Positions 1 to 6,554 of a DNA stretch of 8,804 nt are shown one piece after another; within the stretch, counting starts at the first letter, position 1; each line of letters opens with the position of its first letter. The notes under the pieces were generated by a model. It was not told where the DNA came from. It did no database searches and saw nothing but the letters and a program-made list of their open reading frames with translations. Position numbers and translations under genes: made by a program. Location of the stretch: positions 1-8,804 of the forward strand of contig JAIXZF010000032.1 of NCBI GenBank assembly GCA_027489835.1, given 5' to 3'. The stretch is from Hyphomicrobiales bacterium. Its GTDB lineage: Bacteria; Pseudomonadota; Alphaproteobacteria; Rhizobiales; Beijerinckiaceae.

Positions 1-177
1 CGCGGAAGGCGCGGCGCGATTGACTGTTGTCGCTGAGTCTCGCGAAGGCTGGCGGCCAGCCTTCGGACGCAACGACCGATGGCGCGGCTTGAATCCTGCG
101 CGCCCACGGACGAGGTCGGACTTGCTGCAAAACCCCGGAAATGTCAACGAAGAACGTGATTTGCCCGGAGATGTGCC
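1..177. other. Left-edge leader upstream of the hydrolase gene
   Basis: I recognise no gene here. One plus-strand frame (codons from position 2) stays open from the window edge to a TGA at 179-181. That stop overlaps the GTG start of the next gene by four bases (GTGA), an arrangement common in translationally coupled genes. However, only about 63% of its third positions are G or C, clearly less biased than the real genes nearby, and the 59-residue product resembles nothing I know. It may be the tail of an upstream gene or a chance open frame in GC-rich DNA. The stretch also holds the stem-loop listed separately. Confidence 0.3.
43..65. terminator. Perfect 10-bp stem-loop, terminator-like without a T run
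   Basis: CGAAGGCTGG (43-52) pairs perfectly with CCAGCCTTCG (56-65) around a three-base CGG loop. No T run follows on either strand, so it is not a textbook intrinsic terminator. It could end transcription from beyond the left edge in a GC-rich genome, or be a REP-like element. Its position 113 bp before the next start is compatible with a gene boundary. Confidence 0.35.
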
Positions 178-873
178 GTGAATGAGCCACTGGTTCTTGT
201 GCCGGGCCTCGCCTGTACCGCCGAGCTCTTCGGCCCACAACTCACCGCACTGTCCACCGGCCGGATGGTGCTGGTAGCCGAGCAGCGTCTCGACGACACC
301 TTGGGCGGCATGGCGGAGCGCCTGCTGGCCGCCGCTCCCCCGCGTTTCGCGCTGTGCGGGCTTTCCATGGGCGGATATGTTGCCTGCGAAGTGTTGCGGC
401 GCGCGCCGGGCCGTGTCAGCCGCCTGGCTCTGCTGGACACCTCCGCCAAGCCTGCCACGCCCGAGACCAACGCGCCCCGGCTGGAGCTGATCGCCCTCGC
501 GCAGGGCGGGCAGTTCGACCGTGCCATGGCGATGCTCTGGCCGCGGCTTGTTGCGCCGGATCGCCGGAGGGATCAGGCGCTGGGCACCATCGTCCGGCGC
601 ATGGCGGCCGATACAGGCCCCGATGCGTTCGAACGCCAGCAGCGCGCTATCATGGCCCGGCCGGATTCGCGTCCGGTCCTGTCGACGGTCGACGTCCCTT
701 CGCTGGTCCTTGTCGGCGAGCTCGACATCCTGACGCCGCCTGCCGAAGCGCACGACATCGCTGGCGCGCTTCGCGGAGCGAGGCTGGTGACGGTGCCTGC
801 ATGCGGGCATCTCGCGACGCTCGAACAGCCCGAGATCGTCAGCCGTGAGCTGGAGGCCTGGCTGGCAGCCTGA
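178..873 (+). CDS. Alpha/beta hydrolase
   Basis: A 231-aa alpha/beta-hydrolase-fold protein, probably a cytoplasmic esterase or related hydrolase; I see no signal peptide. The catalytic triad is readable: nucleophile Ser63 in the elbow GLSMGG (61-66), acid Asp183 in GELDILTPP, and His211 in ACGHLATLEQP. The early segment VLVPGLACTAELF (6-18) supplies the usual oxyanion-hole region. The length is short for the fold, so the cap between residues about 90 and 160 must be small. The GTG start at 178 is chosen because GGAG at 167-170 lies seven bases before it, while the ATG at 171 runs straight into a stop. The stop codon is only 12 bp from the end of the convergent small gene. The substrate cannot be read from sequence; the fold is secure, the reaction is not. 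Confidence 0.9.
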   Translation: MNEPLVLVPGLACTAELFGPQLTALSTGRMVLVAEQRLDDTLGGMAERLLAAAPPRFALCGLSMGGYVACEVLRRAPGRVSRLALLDTSAKPATPETNAPRLELIALAQGGQFDRAMAMLWPRLVAPDRRRDQALGTIVRRMAADTGPDAFERQQRAIMARPDSRPVLSTVDVPSLVLVGELDILTPPAEAHDIAGALRGARLVTVPACGHLATLEQPEIVSRELEAWLAA

Positions 874-885
874 CGTTGCGCGTGT

Positions 886-1161
886 TCAGCGCTTGGGCGG
901 CAGCACGCAGGGTTCGATGCGGACGGCGCTGACGTCGCGGGCCAGAGATCCGGTCGGGCTGGCGTCGAGGCCCTTGCTGGCTGCCGTTCCGGACATCGCG
1001 GCCATCAGGTGCTTCTCGTTCGCTTCGATGCGGTTGCTCATCACATGCGCCGCGATGACCGAGAGGAAGACGATCGCGATGACGGCCTTGCCGATGTCCG
1101 ACACCATCGTGCCGCGTTCATCGCGCGCGAAAGCTCCCAGGAACCCCTTCAAACCAGACAT
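886..1161 (-). CDS. Small membrane protein resembling a Flp-type pilin
   Basis: A 91-aa protein. After a short basic segment, residues 11-17 read FARDERG, followed by a hydrophobic helix at about 24-38. This is the layout of Flp/type IVb prepilins, which are cut by a TadV-like peptidase after Gly in G-xxxx-E-Y. Here the matching positions after Gly17 are T-M-V-S-D-I, so Asp22 replaces the usual Glu and Ile23 the usual Tyr. The C-terminal half is polar and contains a single Cys. The start at 1161 is preferred over an upstream ATG at 1194 because GGAGG sits six bases before it. No other tad/cpa pilus gene is in the window, so it may be a stray minor pilin or simply a single-helix membrane protein. 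The function is inferred and uncertain. Confidence 0.7.
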   Translation of the reverse strand: MSGLKGFLGAFARDERGTMVSDIGKAVIAIVFLSVIAAHVMSNRIEANEKHLMAAMSGTAASKGLDASPTGSLARDVSAVRIEPCVLPPKR

Positions 1162-1167
1162 GATCCG

Positions 1168-1172
1168 CCTCC
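1168..1172 (-). promoter_or_regulatory. Ribosome binding site that sets the small pilin-like start
   Basis: GGAGG on the minus strand, six bases before the ATG at 1161. The alternative ATG at 1194 has no comparable site, so the shorter 91-aa product is preferred. Confidence 0.75.
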
Positions 1173-1208
1173 GGTCCCCATGACCGCCAGGCATATGATC
1201 GCGCGTCG

Positions 1209-1225
1209 TGGTAAAGGATTGGTGA
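1209..1225 (-). promoter_or_regulatory. Direct repeat T(C/T)ACCA, weak CtrA-like site
   Basis: Read on the minus strand, TCACCA and TTACCA are separated by five bases, giving an 11-bp period of about one helical turn. The pair lies 48 bp upstream of the 91-aa gene. The spacing matches the alphaproteobacterial CtrA box (TTAA-N7-TTAA), but the first half departs at two bases and the second at one. It is a candidate regulator or promoter element only. Confidence 0.2.
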
Positions 1226-1231
1226 GCGGCG

Positions 1232-2041
1232 TCAGGGACGCGCGACGGCGCCGAAGTCGGCTGACAGCTTCAGGAGCGCTTCCCTGAATGCGGGGCCGCC
1301 AAGGGCCCGGCCATGGCCAGTCACGGCCATCTCCGGGTCGAGGGCCGCAAGCGCCTTCACCGAGGCCTCGGCCGCAGTCCAGTCCGGCGTGAAGTAGCGG
1401 GGCGGCCCGTGCAGCTGCGGCGTCTGCCGCGCCACCTGATAGGCCGATTCCTGCCCGGTGGTGACGAAGGCGTCGCCGGCGATCAGCCGCCTTGTGGCGG
1501 GATGCCAGTACGACACATGGCCGGGCGAATGGCCCGGCGTGGCAATCCATCGCCAGCCATCGAGGTCGGGCGCGGCGCCGTCAGGCGGCAGCGGCTTGAG
1601 ATGGGAGCCGAGGTCGAGCGGCGCGCGCGGATAGAGGGGAGAGAGCAGGCTCATCAACCCGTCGGCAAGCCGGGGCTTCGGCGGCGGATAGCGATGGCTG
1701 CCGTTAAGGAACGGATGTTCGAGGGGATGGGCGTAGACGCGAACATTCCATTGGTGTGCCAGGGCCTTGAGAGCGCCGACATGGTCGAAATGGCCATGGG
1801 TCAGCCAAATGCAGCGAGGCCGCGCTCCCGGTCCGAACCGGGCCTCCGCGGCCTCGACGATAGATGACGCGGACCATGGCATGCCGGCATCCACCAGCAC
1901 CCAGGCCTCGGCCGTGCCCACCAGCATCGTGTTGACGATGGCGTGGCGCTGATAGGCGAAGTCACCTCCGATTTCGATGACGCCGCCAGCGGCGTCATGG
2001 CCGATGACGGCATCGGACGTCACGGGAATCTGCAGGCTCAT
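1232..2041 (-). CDS. Metallo-beta-lactamase-fold hydrolase
   Basis: A 269-aa MBL-fold metallohydrolase, probably binding two zinc ions in the cytoplasm. The ligand motifs appear in family order: THGHFDHVG (81-89) is the HxHxDH signature with His82, His84, Asp86 and His87; TPGHSPGH (168-175) gives the next His; GDAF (189-192) gives the bridging Asp190; and TGHG (241-244) gives the final His243. The sequence is closest in style to the broad glyoxalase-II-like / 'MBL fold metallo-hydrolase' group rather than true beta-lactamases, and there is no signal peptide. The substrate (thioester, lactone, phosphodiester or other) is not readable. The start at 2041 has only a weak upstream purine stretch (GCGAG). 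It lies 47 nt downstream of the 136-aa gene and 70 nt upstream of the Flp-like gene, so co-transcription is possible. Confidence 0.9.
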   Translation of the reverse strand: MSLQIPVTSDAVIGHDAAGGVIEIGGDFAYQRHAIVNTMLVGTAEAWVLVDAGMPWSASSIVEAAEARFGPGARPRCIWLTHGHFDHVGALKALAHQWNVRVYAHPLEHPFLNGSHRYPPPKPRLADGLMSLLSPLYPRAPLDLGSHLKPLPPDGAAPDLDGWRWIATPGHSPGHVSYWHPATRRLIAGDAFVTTGQESAYQVARQTPQLHGPPRYFTPDWTAAEASVKALAALDPEMAVTGHGRALGGPAFREALLKLSADFGAVARP

Positions 2042-2068
2042 GACGGCACTCGCTGCGGCTGGGACGGA

Positions 2069-2082
2069 CGCCTGGCTAGGCG
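2069..2082. repeat. Small hairpin between the 136-aa and MBL genes
   Basis: CGCCT (2069-2073) pairs with AGGCG (2078-2082) around a four-base loop. It lies in the 47-nt gap between two minus-strand genes. It is too short and lacks a T run, so attenuation or processing is only a possibility. Confidence 0.2.
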
Positions 2083-2088
2083 GGCGCG

Positions 2089-2499
2089 TCAGCGCGCCAT
2101 GCCTCCGCGGCCCATGCCGGGCCGGAAGCCGTCCGCCTCCAGCGCACCTGACCGCGCGACGTCGCGGTTGGGGTTGTTGTGCATGCCGTCATGCGCCGTC
2201 CGGCTTTCAGGAATGTGCGGCGCCGCCCTGTCGCTGTCCTCCTTCATCCGCATCGCCTTGCGGGCATTGCGCTGCAACTCTTCGTTGGCCTGCCGGGCGG
2301 GAGTGACTTCGCCGCTTGTGCCGTCCATCGCATCGCTGCCCGAGCCAGCGCGCTGGGCTGCGCGGTTGTCCCCTTCGCGTGCGCTGTCGCCGTTCGTCGA
2401 CGTCTTGCGCGGCCGGGTCAGCGCATAGACGGCCCCGCCCAGCAGCAGCAACGGCATGATCCCGACACGGGAGCGGCGATGGGGGTGATGATGCGACAT
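2089..2499 (-). CDS. His-rich membrane-anchored protein of unknown function
   Basis: A 136-aa protein I do not recognise. It starts MSHHHPHRR, with four His in the first seven residues and a basic patch. A single hydrophobic helix follows (about residues 11-27, VGIMPLLLLGGAVYALT), then a long hydrophilic, low-complexity tail rich in Arg, Ala, Gly, Asp and Asn. A short charged stretch around 70-90 (EELQRNARKAMRMKEDSD) could be helical. The C-terminus is Gly/Met/Arg rich (GMGRGGMAR). The predicted form is a short cytoplasmic N-terminus, one membrane segment and a disordered domain. The start at 2499 is chosen because AAGGAG lies eight bases before it; the longer frame from a GTG at 2526 lacks a good site and would place that AAGGAG inside the gene. 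It is the first of three minus-strand genes after parE. Confidence 0.7.
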   Translation of the reverse strand: MSHHHPHRRSRVGIMPLLLLGGAVYALTRPRKTSTNGDSAREGDNRAAQRAGSGSDAMDGTSGEVTPARQANEELQRNARKAMRMKEDSDRAAPHIPESRTAHDGMHNNPNRDVARSGALEADGFRPGMGRGGMAR

Positions 2500-2507
2500 G
2501 AGCGCGT

Positions 2508-2513
2508 CTCCTT
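2508..2513 (-). promoter_or_regulatory. Ribosome binding site that sets the 136-aa protein start
   Basis: AAGGAG on the minus strand, eight bases before the ATG at 2499. It decides in favour of 2499 over the in-frame GTG at 2526. Confidence 0.7.
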
Positions 2514-2535
2514 GGCGTTCGGCCACGCGGCCGGA

Positions 2536-2567
2536 ATCCTTGAGAACGCGCGAACGCCGGCAAGGAT
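2536..2567. repeat. Inverted repeat upstream of the 136-aa gene
   Basis: ATCCTTG (2536-2542) pairs perfectly with CAAGGAT (2561-2567) across an 18-base loop. The loop itself holds a direct repeat, GAACG-CGC-GAACG. A second small stem (CGGCC 2520-2524 with GGCCG 2529-2533) lies directly next to it. The element is 37 nt upstream of the 136-aa start on the minus strand, so it may be an operator or leader structure; it could equally be part of the parE 3' end. Confidence 0.3.
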
Positions 2568-2592
2568 GCCGCGAAAACGTATCACGCCCCGT

Positions 2593-2613
2593 GCCGCGAC
2601 GGCGCGCCGCGGC
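2593..2613 (-). terminator. GC-rich stem downstream of parE
   Basis: GCCGCG (2593-2598) and CGCGGC (2608-2613) can pair around a nine-base loop, beginning about 25 nt past the parE stop. No T run follows directly; on the minus strand the nearest TTTT is about 15 nt further on. It is a weak terminator candidate. Confidence 0.25.
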
Positions 2614-2637
2614 CGATGCGCTCCGACTTCGACCCTG

Positions 2638-4707
<2,070 letters not shown>

Positions 4708-4824
4708 TGCCGCCAGTTGATTCGAGAGAGCACAGTGTATGCCACGCCAGGTCAGGATAACCGATATGAAACGTGAACAGGCTGTGGCGGGGTCGTGGCG
4801 GCGCGCCGTGTGCAGGAGGCTCCC
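4708..4824. promoter_or_regulatory. Divergent parE / dgoK intergenic region
   Basis: This 117-bp spacer must carry promoters for both parE (minus) and dgoK (plus). It is locally AT-richer around 4755-4775 (GGATAACCGATATGAAACG), a likely place for promoter or operator contacts. I could not identify convincing -35/-10 pairs on either strand, nor a clear palindromic operator for a sugar-responsive regulator. Confidence 0.5.
4814..4819 (+). promoter_or_regulatory. Ribosome binding site supporting a TTG start for dgoK
   Basis: AGGAGG lies five bases before the TTG at 4825. The in-frame GTG at 4795 would place this strong site inside the coding region and add ten residues (MAARRVQEAP) that DgoK proteins do not need ahead of the conserved FVAIDWGTS motif. 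Confidence 0.7.
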
Positions 4825-5733
4825 TTGACCGATTTCGTCGCCATCGACTGGGGCACCAGCTCGTTCCGGGCCTATCTCGTCAAGTCCGCACAGGTGACGG
4901 CCGAGCACGAGGCGGCTCGCGGCATCCTGACCGTCGAGCCCGGCCAGCATGCCGGCGTGCTGCGCACGCTCATCGGCTTCCTGCCGTCCGAGGCTGCGGG
5001 TTTGCCCATTGTCATGTCCGGCATGATCGGCAGCAGGCAGGGCTGGAAGGAAGCGCCCTATGCCAGCGTCCCCGCCACGCTCGCCGACATCGTCCAAGGA
5101 GCGCTGCGCTGGCGCGAGCCTGGCCTCGGTCCCATCGCGCTCCTGCCCGGCGTCATGCAGGACCCGCCCGGTGGCATGCCCGACGTGATGCGGGGCGAGG
5201 AGACGCAGATCTTCGGCGCGCTCGACCTGTTGGGCCTGTCGGAGGGGACCTTCATCATGCCCGGCACGCACTCCAAGGCCGTGGCCGTCTCGGACAGCGC
5301 GCTGAAGGGTTTCCGAAGCTTCATGACCGGCGAGGTCTTCGCCGCGCTCAAGGGCCACACCATTCTCGGGCGCCTGATGGAGGACGGCCAACCGAACGGC
5401 GAGGGCTTCGCCCGCGGGGTCGCGGCGTCGCGCTCCGTGTCCAGCGCGGGCGGACTGCTCAACGCCATCTTCGGCGCACGCACCCTCGGCCTTTTCAAGC
5501 GGCTTCCGCCGCCGGAGCTCGGGGAATACCTGTCGGGCCTGCTCATCGGCGCGGAGCTTTGCGAGGCGCTGCCCGAGGATGGGGAAGCCGTGGTGGTGGG
5601 GTCGGACGAACTCTGCGACCGCTATGTCCGCGCCGCCGACCAGCTCGGCCGCGGATTGAGGCGTGCGCCCGAGCGCTCCGTCGTCGCCGGCCAGATCGCC
5701 GCCTTCGCCCTTCTAGCGCCACAGGAGGCCTGA
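4825..5733 (+). CDS. dgoK: 2-dehydro-3-deoxygalactonokinase
   Basis: A 302-aa cytoplasmic sugar kinase that phosphorylates 2-dehydro-3-deoxygalactonate with ATP, the penultimate step of the De Ley-Doudoroff galactonate pathway. Family hallmarks are clear: the N-terminal phosphate-binding motif DWGTSSFRAYLV (8-19), SGMIGSRQGWKEAPY (65-79), MRGEETQIFG (122-131), MPGTHSKAV (145-153) and FMTGEVFAAL (166-175). LSGLLIGAE (236-244) and VVVGSDELCDRY (256-267) follow in the C-terminal half. The length is typical of DgoK. I chose the rare TTG start because of the AGGAGG just upstream; GTG at 4795 is the alternative. Its stop precedes the dgoA start by two bases, so the two genes are surely one operon. 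Expression probably responds to galactose, galactonate or a related sugar acid, but no regulator is in view. Confidence 0.93.
   Translation: MTDFVAIDWGTSSFRAYLVKSAQVTAEHEAARGILTVEPGQHAGVLRTLIGFLPSEAAGLPIVMSGMIGSRQGWKEAPYASVPATLADIVQGALRWREPGLGPIALLPGVMQDPPGGMPDVMRGEETQIFGALDLLGLSEGTFIMPGTHSKAVAVSDSALKGFRSFMTGEVFAALKGHTILGRLMEDGQPNGEGFARGVAASRSVSSAGGLLNAIFGARTLGLFKRLPPPELGEYLSGLLIGAELCEALPEDGEAVVVGSDELCDRYVRAADQLGRGLRRAPERSVVAGQIAAFALLAPQEA
5723..5728 (+). promoter_or_regulatory. dgoA ribosome binding site inside the dgoK 3' end
   Basis: AGGAGG sits within the last codons of dgoK and seven bases before the dgoA ATG. This arrangement implies translational coupling of kinase and aldolase. Confidence 0.8.
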
Positions 5734-5735
5734 CC

Positions 5736-6371
5736 ATGCCGACCCTTGCCGAGGCTCTCGCGCGGATGCCGCTGATCGCCATCCTGCGCGGCATCGCGCC
5801 GGACGAATGCGAGGCTGTGGGAGCTGCGCTTCTCGAGGCCGGTTTCGGCATCATCGAGGTGCCGCTCAACTCGCCCGATCCGCTTCGCTCCATCGCCGCA
5901 CTCGCCCTAGCCTTCGGTCACGATGCGATCATCGGCGCCGGCACCGTGCTCGAGCCGCGTCAGGTCGACGAGGTGGCGGAGGCCGGAGGAACCCTGATCG
6001 TCGCGCCGAACATGGACGTCGCCGTTATCGTGCGGTCGGTGGAGCGCGGGCTGATCTCGGCTCCCGGCATCGCGACGCCGAGCGAGGCCTTCGCCGCCCT
6101 GAAAGCGGGCGCGCATCTGCTCAAGCTGTTCCCGGGCGAGATGATGGGTCCGCCGGTGCTGAAGGCGATGCGCGCAGTGTTGCCGACCGGCGCGCTGCTG
6201 GTGCCCGTCGGCGGCGTCACGCCCGACACGATGGGCCCTTACATCTCTGCCGGCGCGGCGGGCTTCGGCATCGGCTCGGCGCTCTACAAGCCAGGCGTCA
6301 CGGCGGCCGAGGTCGGCCAGAATGCGAGGCGCTTCATCGCCGCCTGGCGGGACGCATCGAAACATATCTGA
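5736..6371 (+). CDS. dgoA: 2-dehydro-3-deoxy-6-phosphogalactonate aldolase
   Basis: A 211-aa class I aldolase of the KDPG/KDPGal family. It splits 2-dehydro-3-deoxy-6-phosphogalactonate into pyruvate and D-glyceraldehyde-3-phosphate, using the product of the adjoining kinase. The TIM-barrel motifs are visible: AILRG (15-19), IIEVPLNSP (39-47) with the catalytic Glu41, IGAGTVL (66-72), IVAPNMD (88-94), ISAPGIATPSEA (107-118), LLKLFPGE (128-135) with the Schiff-base Lys130, and PVGGVTPD plus GFGIGSALY near the end. The sequence alone could also fit a KDPG aldolase (eda); the pairing with dgoK and the VPLNSP form favour dgoA. The start is secure: AGGAGG at 5723-5728, inside the dgoK tail, is seven bases away. 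No dgoD dehydratase or transporter follows before the convergent phoX. Confidence 0.93.
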   Translation: MPTLAEALARMPLIAILRGIAPDECEAVGAALLEAGFGIIEVPLNSPDPLRSIAALALAFGHDAIIGAGTVLEPRQVDEVAEAGGTLIVAPNMDVAVIVRSVERGLISAPGIATPSEAFAALKAGAHLLKLFPGEMMGPPVLKAMRAVLPTGALLVPVGGVTPDTMGPYISAGAAGFGIGSALYKPGVTAAEVGQNARRFIAAWRDASKHI

Positions 6372-6376
6372 GGGCA

Positions 6377-6393
6377 GGGCAGCTTCGCAGCCC
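6377..6393 (+). terminator. Hairpin just after dgoA
   Basis: GGGC-A-GC (6377-6383) pairs with GC-A-GCCC (6387-6393) around a TTC loop, with one A-A mismatch, five bases past the dgoA stop. An A-rich stretch rather than a T run follows, so termination efficiency is doubtful. Confidence 0.3.
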
Positions 6394-6405
6394 CCGAAAA
6401 ACGAA

Positions 6406-6429
6406 ACGGGCGGCTGTGAGGCCACCCGT
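6406..6429. terminator. Main stem-loop in the dgoA / phoX convergent spacer
   Basis: ACGGGCGGC (6406-6414) pairs with GCCACCCGT (6421-6429) around a six-base loop, with one C-A mismatch in nine positions. It is placed between convergent genes, where a bidirectional terminator is expected. There is no T run on the plus side. On the minus strand, TTTCG and then a longer T-rich stretch (TTTTTCG) follow, which better suits ending phoX transcription. Confidence 0.45.
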
Positions 6430-6443
6430 CCTAAGGCAGGGAT

Positions 6444-6458
6444 CGCGGTACATCCGCG
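6444..6458. repeat. Short hairpin, convergent spacer
   Basis: CGCGG (6444-6448) pairs with CCGCG (6454-6458) around a five-base loop. It is the third of four hairpins in the same 183-bp spacer; alone it would be unremarkable. Confidence 0.3.
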
Positions 6459-6474
6459 CGACCACTCTGCTCTA

Positions 6475-6492
6475 TCGGCGAATCATCGCCGA
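6475..6492. terminator. Perfect 7-bp stem-loop, convergent spacer
   Basis: TCGGCGA (6475-6481) pairs perfectly with TCGCCGA (6486-6492) around the loop ATCA. On the plus strand it is followed by ATTCCGTT, a weak T-containing tail, so it may act as a terminator for the dgo operon. Between it and the phoX stop (6493-6554) I see nothing further except an AT-rich patch around 6498-6514. Confidence 0.4.
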
Positions 6493-6554
6493 ATTCCGTT
6501 AAGAACGTTTTAACTGCCCGATCGTGGCGCCTTCATGACAGTGCGCCGCCGTCC

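Noticed and set aside
1313..1867. A 184-codon plus-strand open frame
   Set aside because: It is fully antisense to the metallo-beta-lactamase-fold gene, whose zinc motifs are intact on the minus strand.
4708..5391. Upstream in-frame extension of parE to 917 aa
   Set aside because: It runs antisense through dgoK, and the extra 228 residues have shadow-like composition. ParE proteins begin near the MDNDLFGG segment.
5807..6502. A 231-codon plus-strand frame overlapping dgoA
   Set aside because: It is an alternative frame of dgoA, very Arg-rich, while dgoA carries the aldolase motifs.
6535..6541. ATGACAG, a perfect single Pho half-site beyond the phoX stop
   Set aside because: It lies at the 3' end of phoX with no second half at 11 bp, so it is most likely chance.
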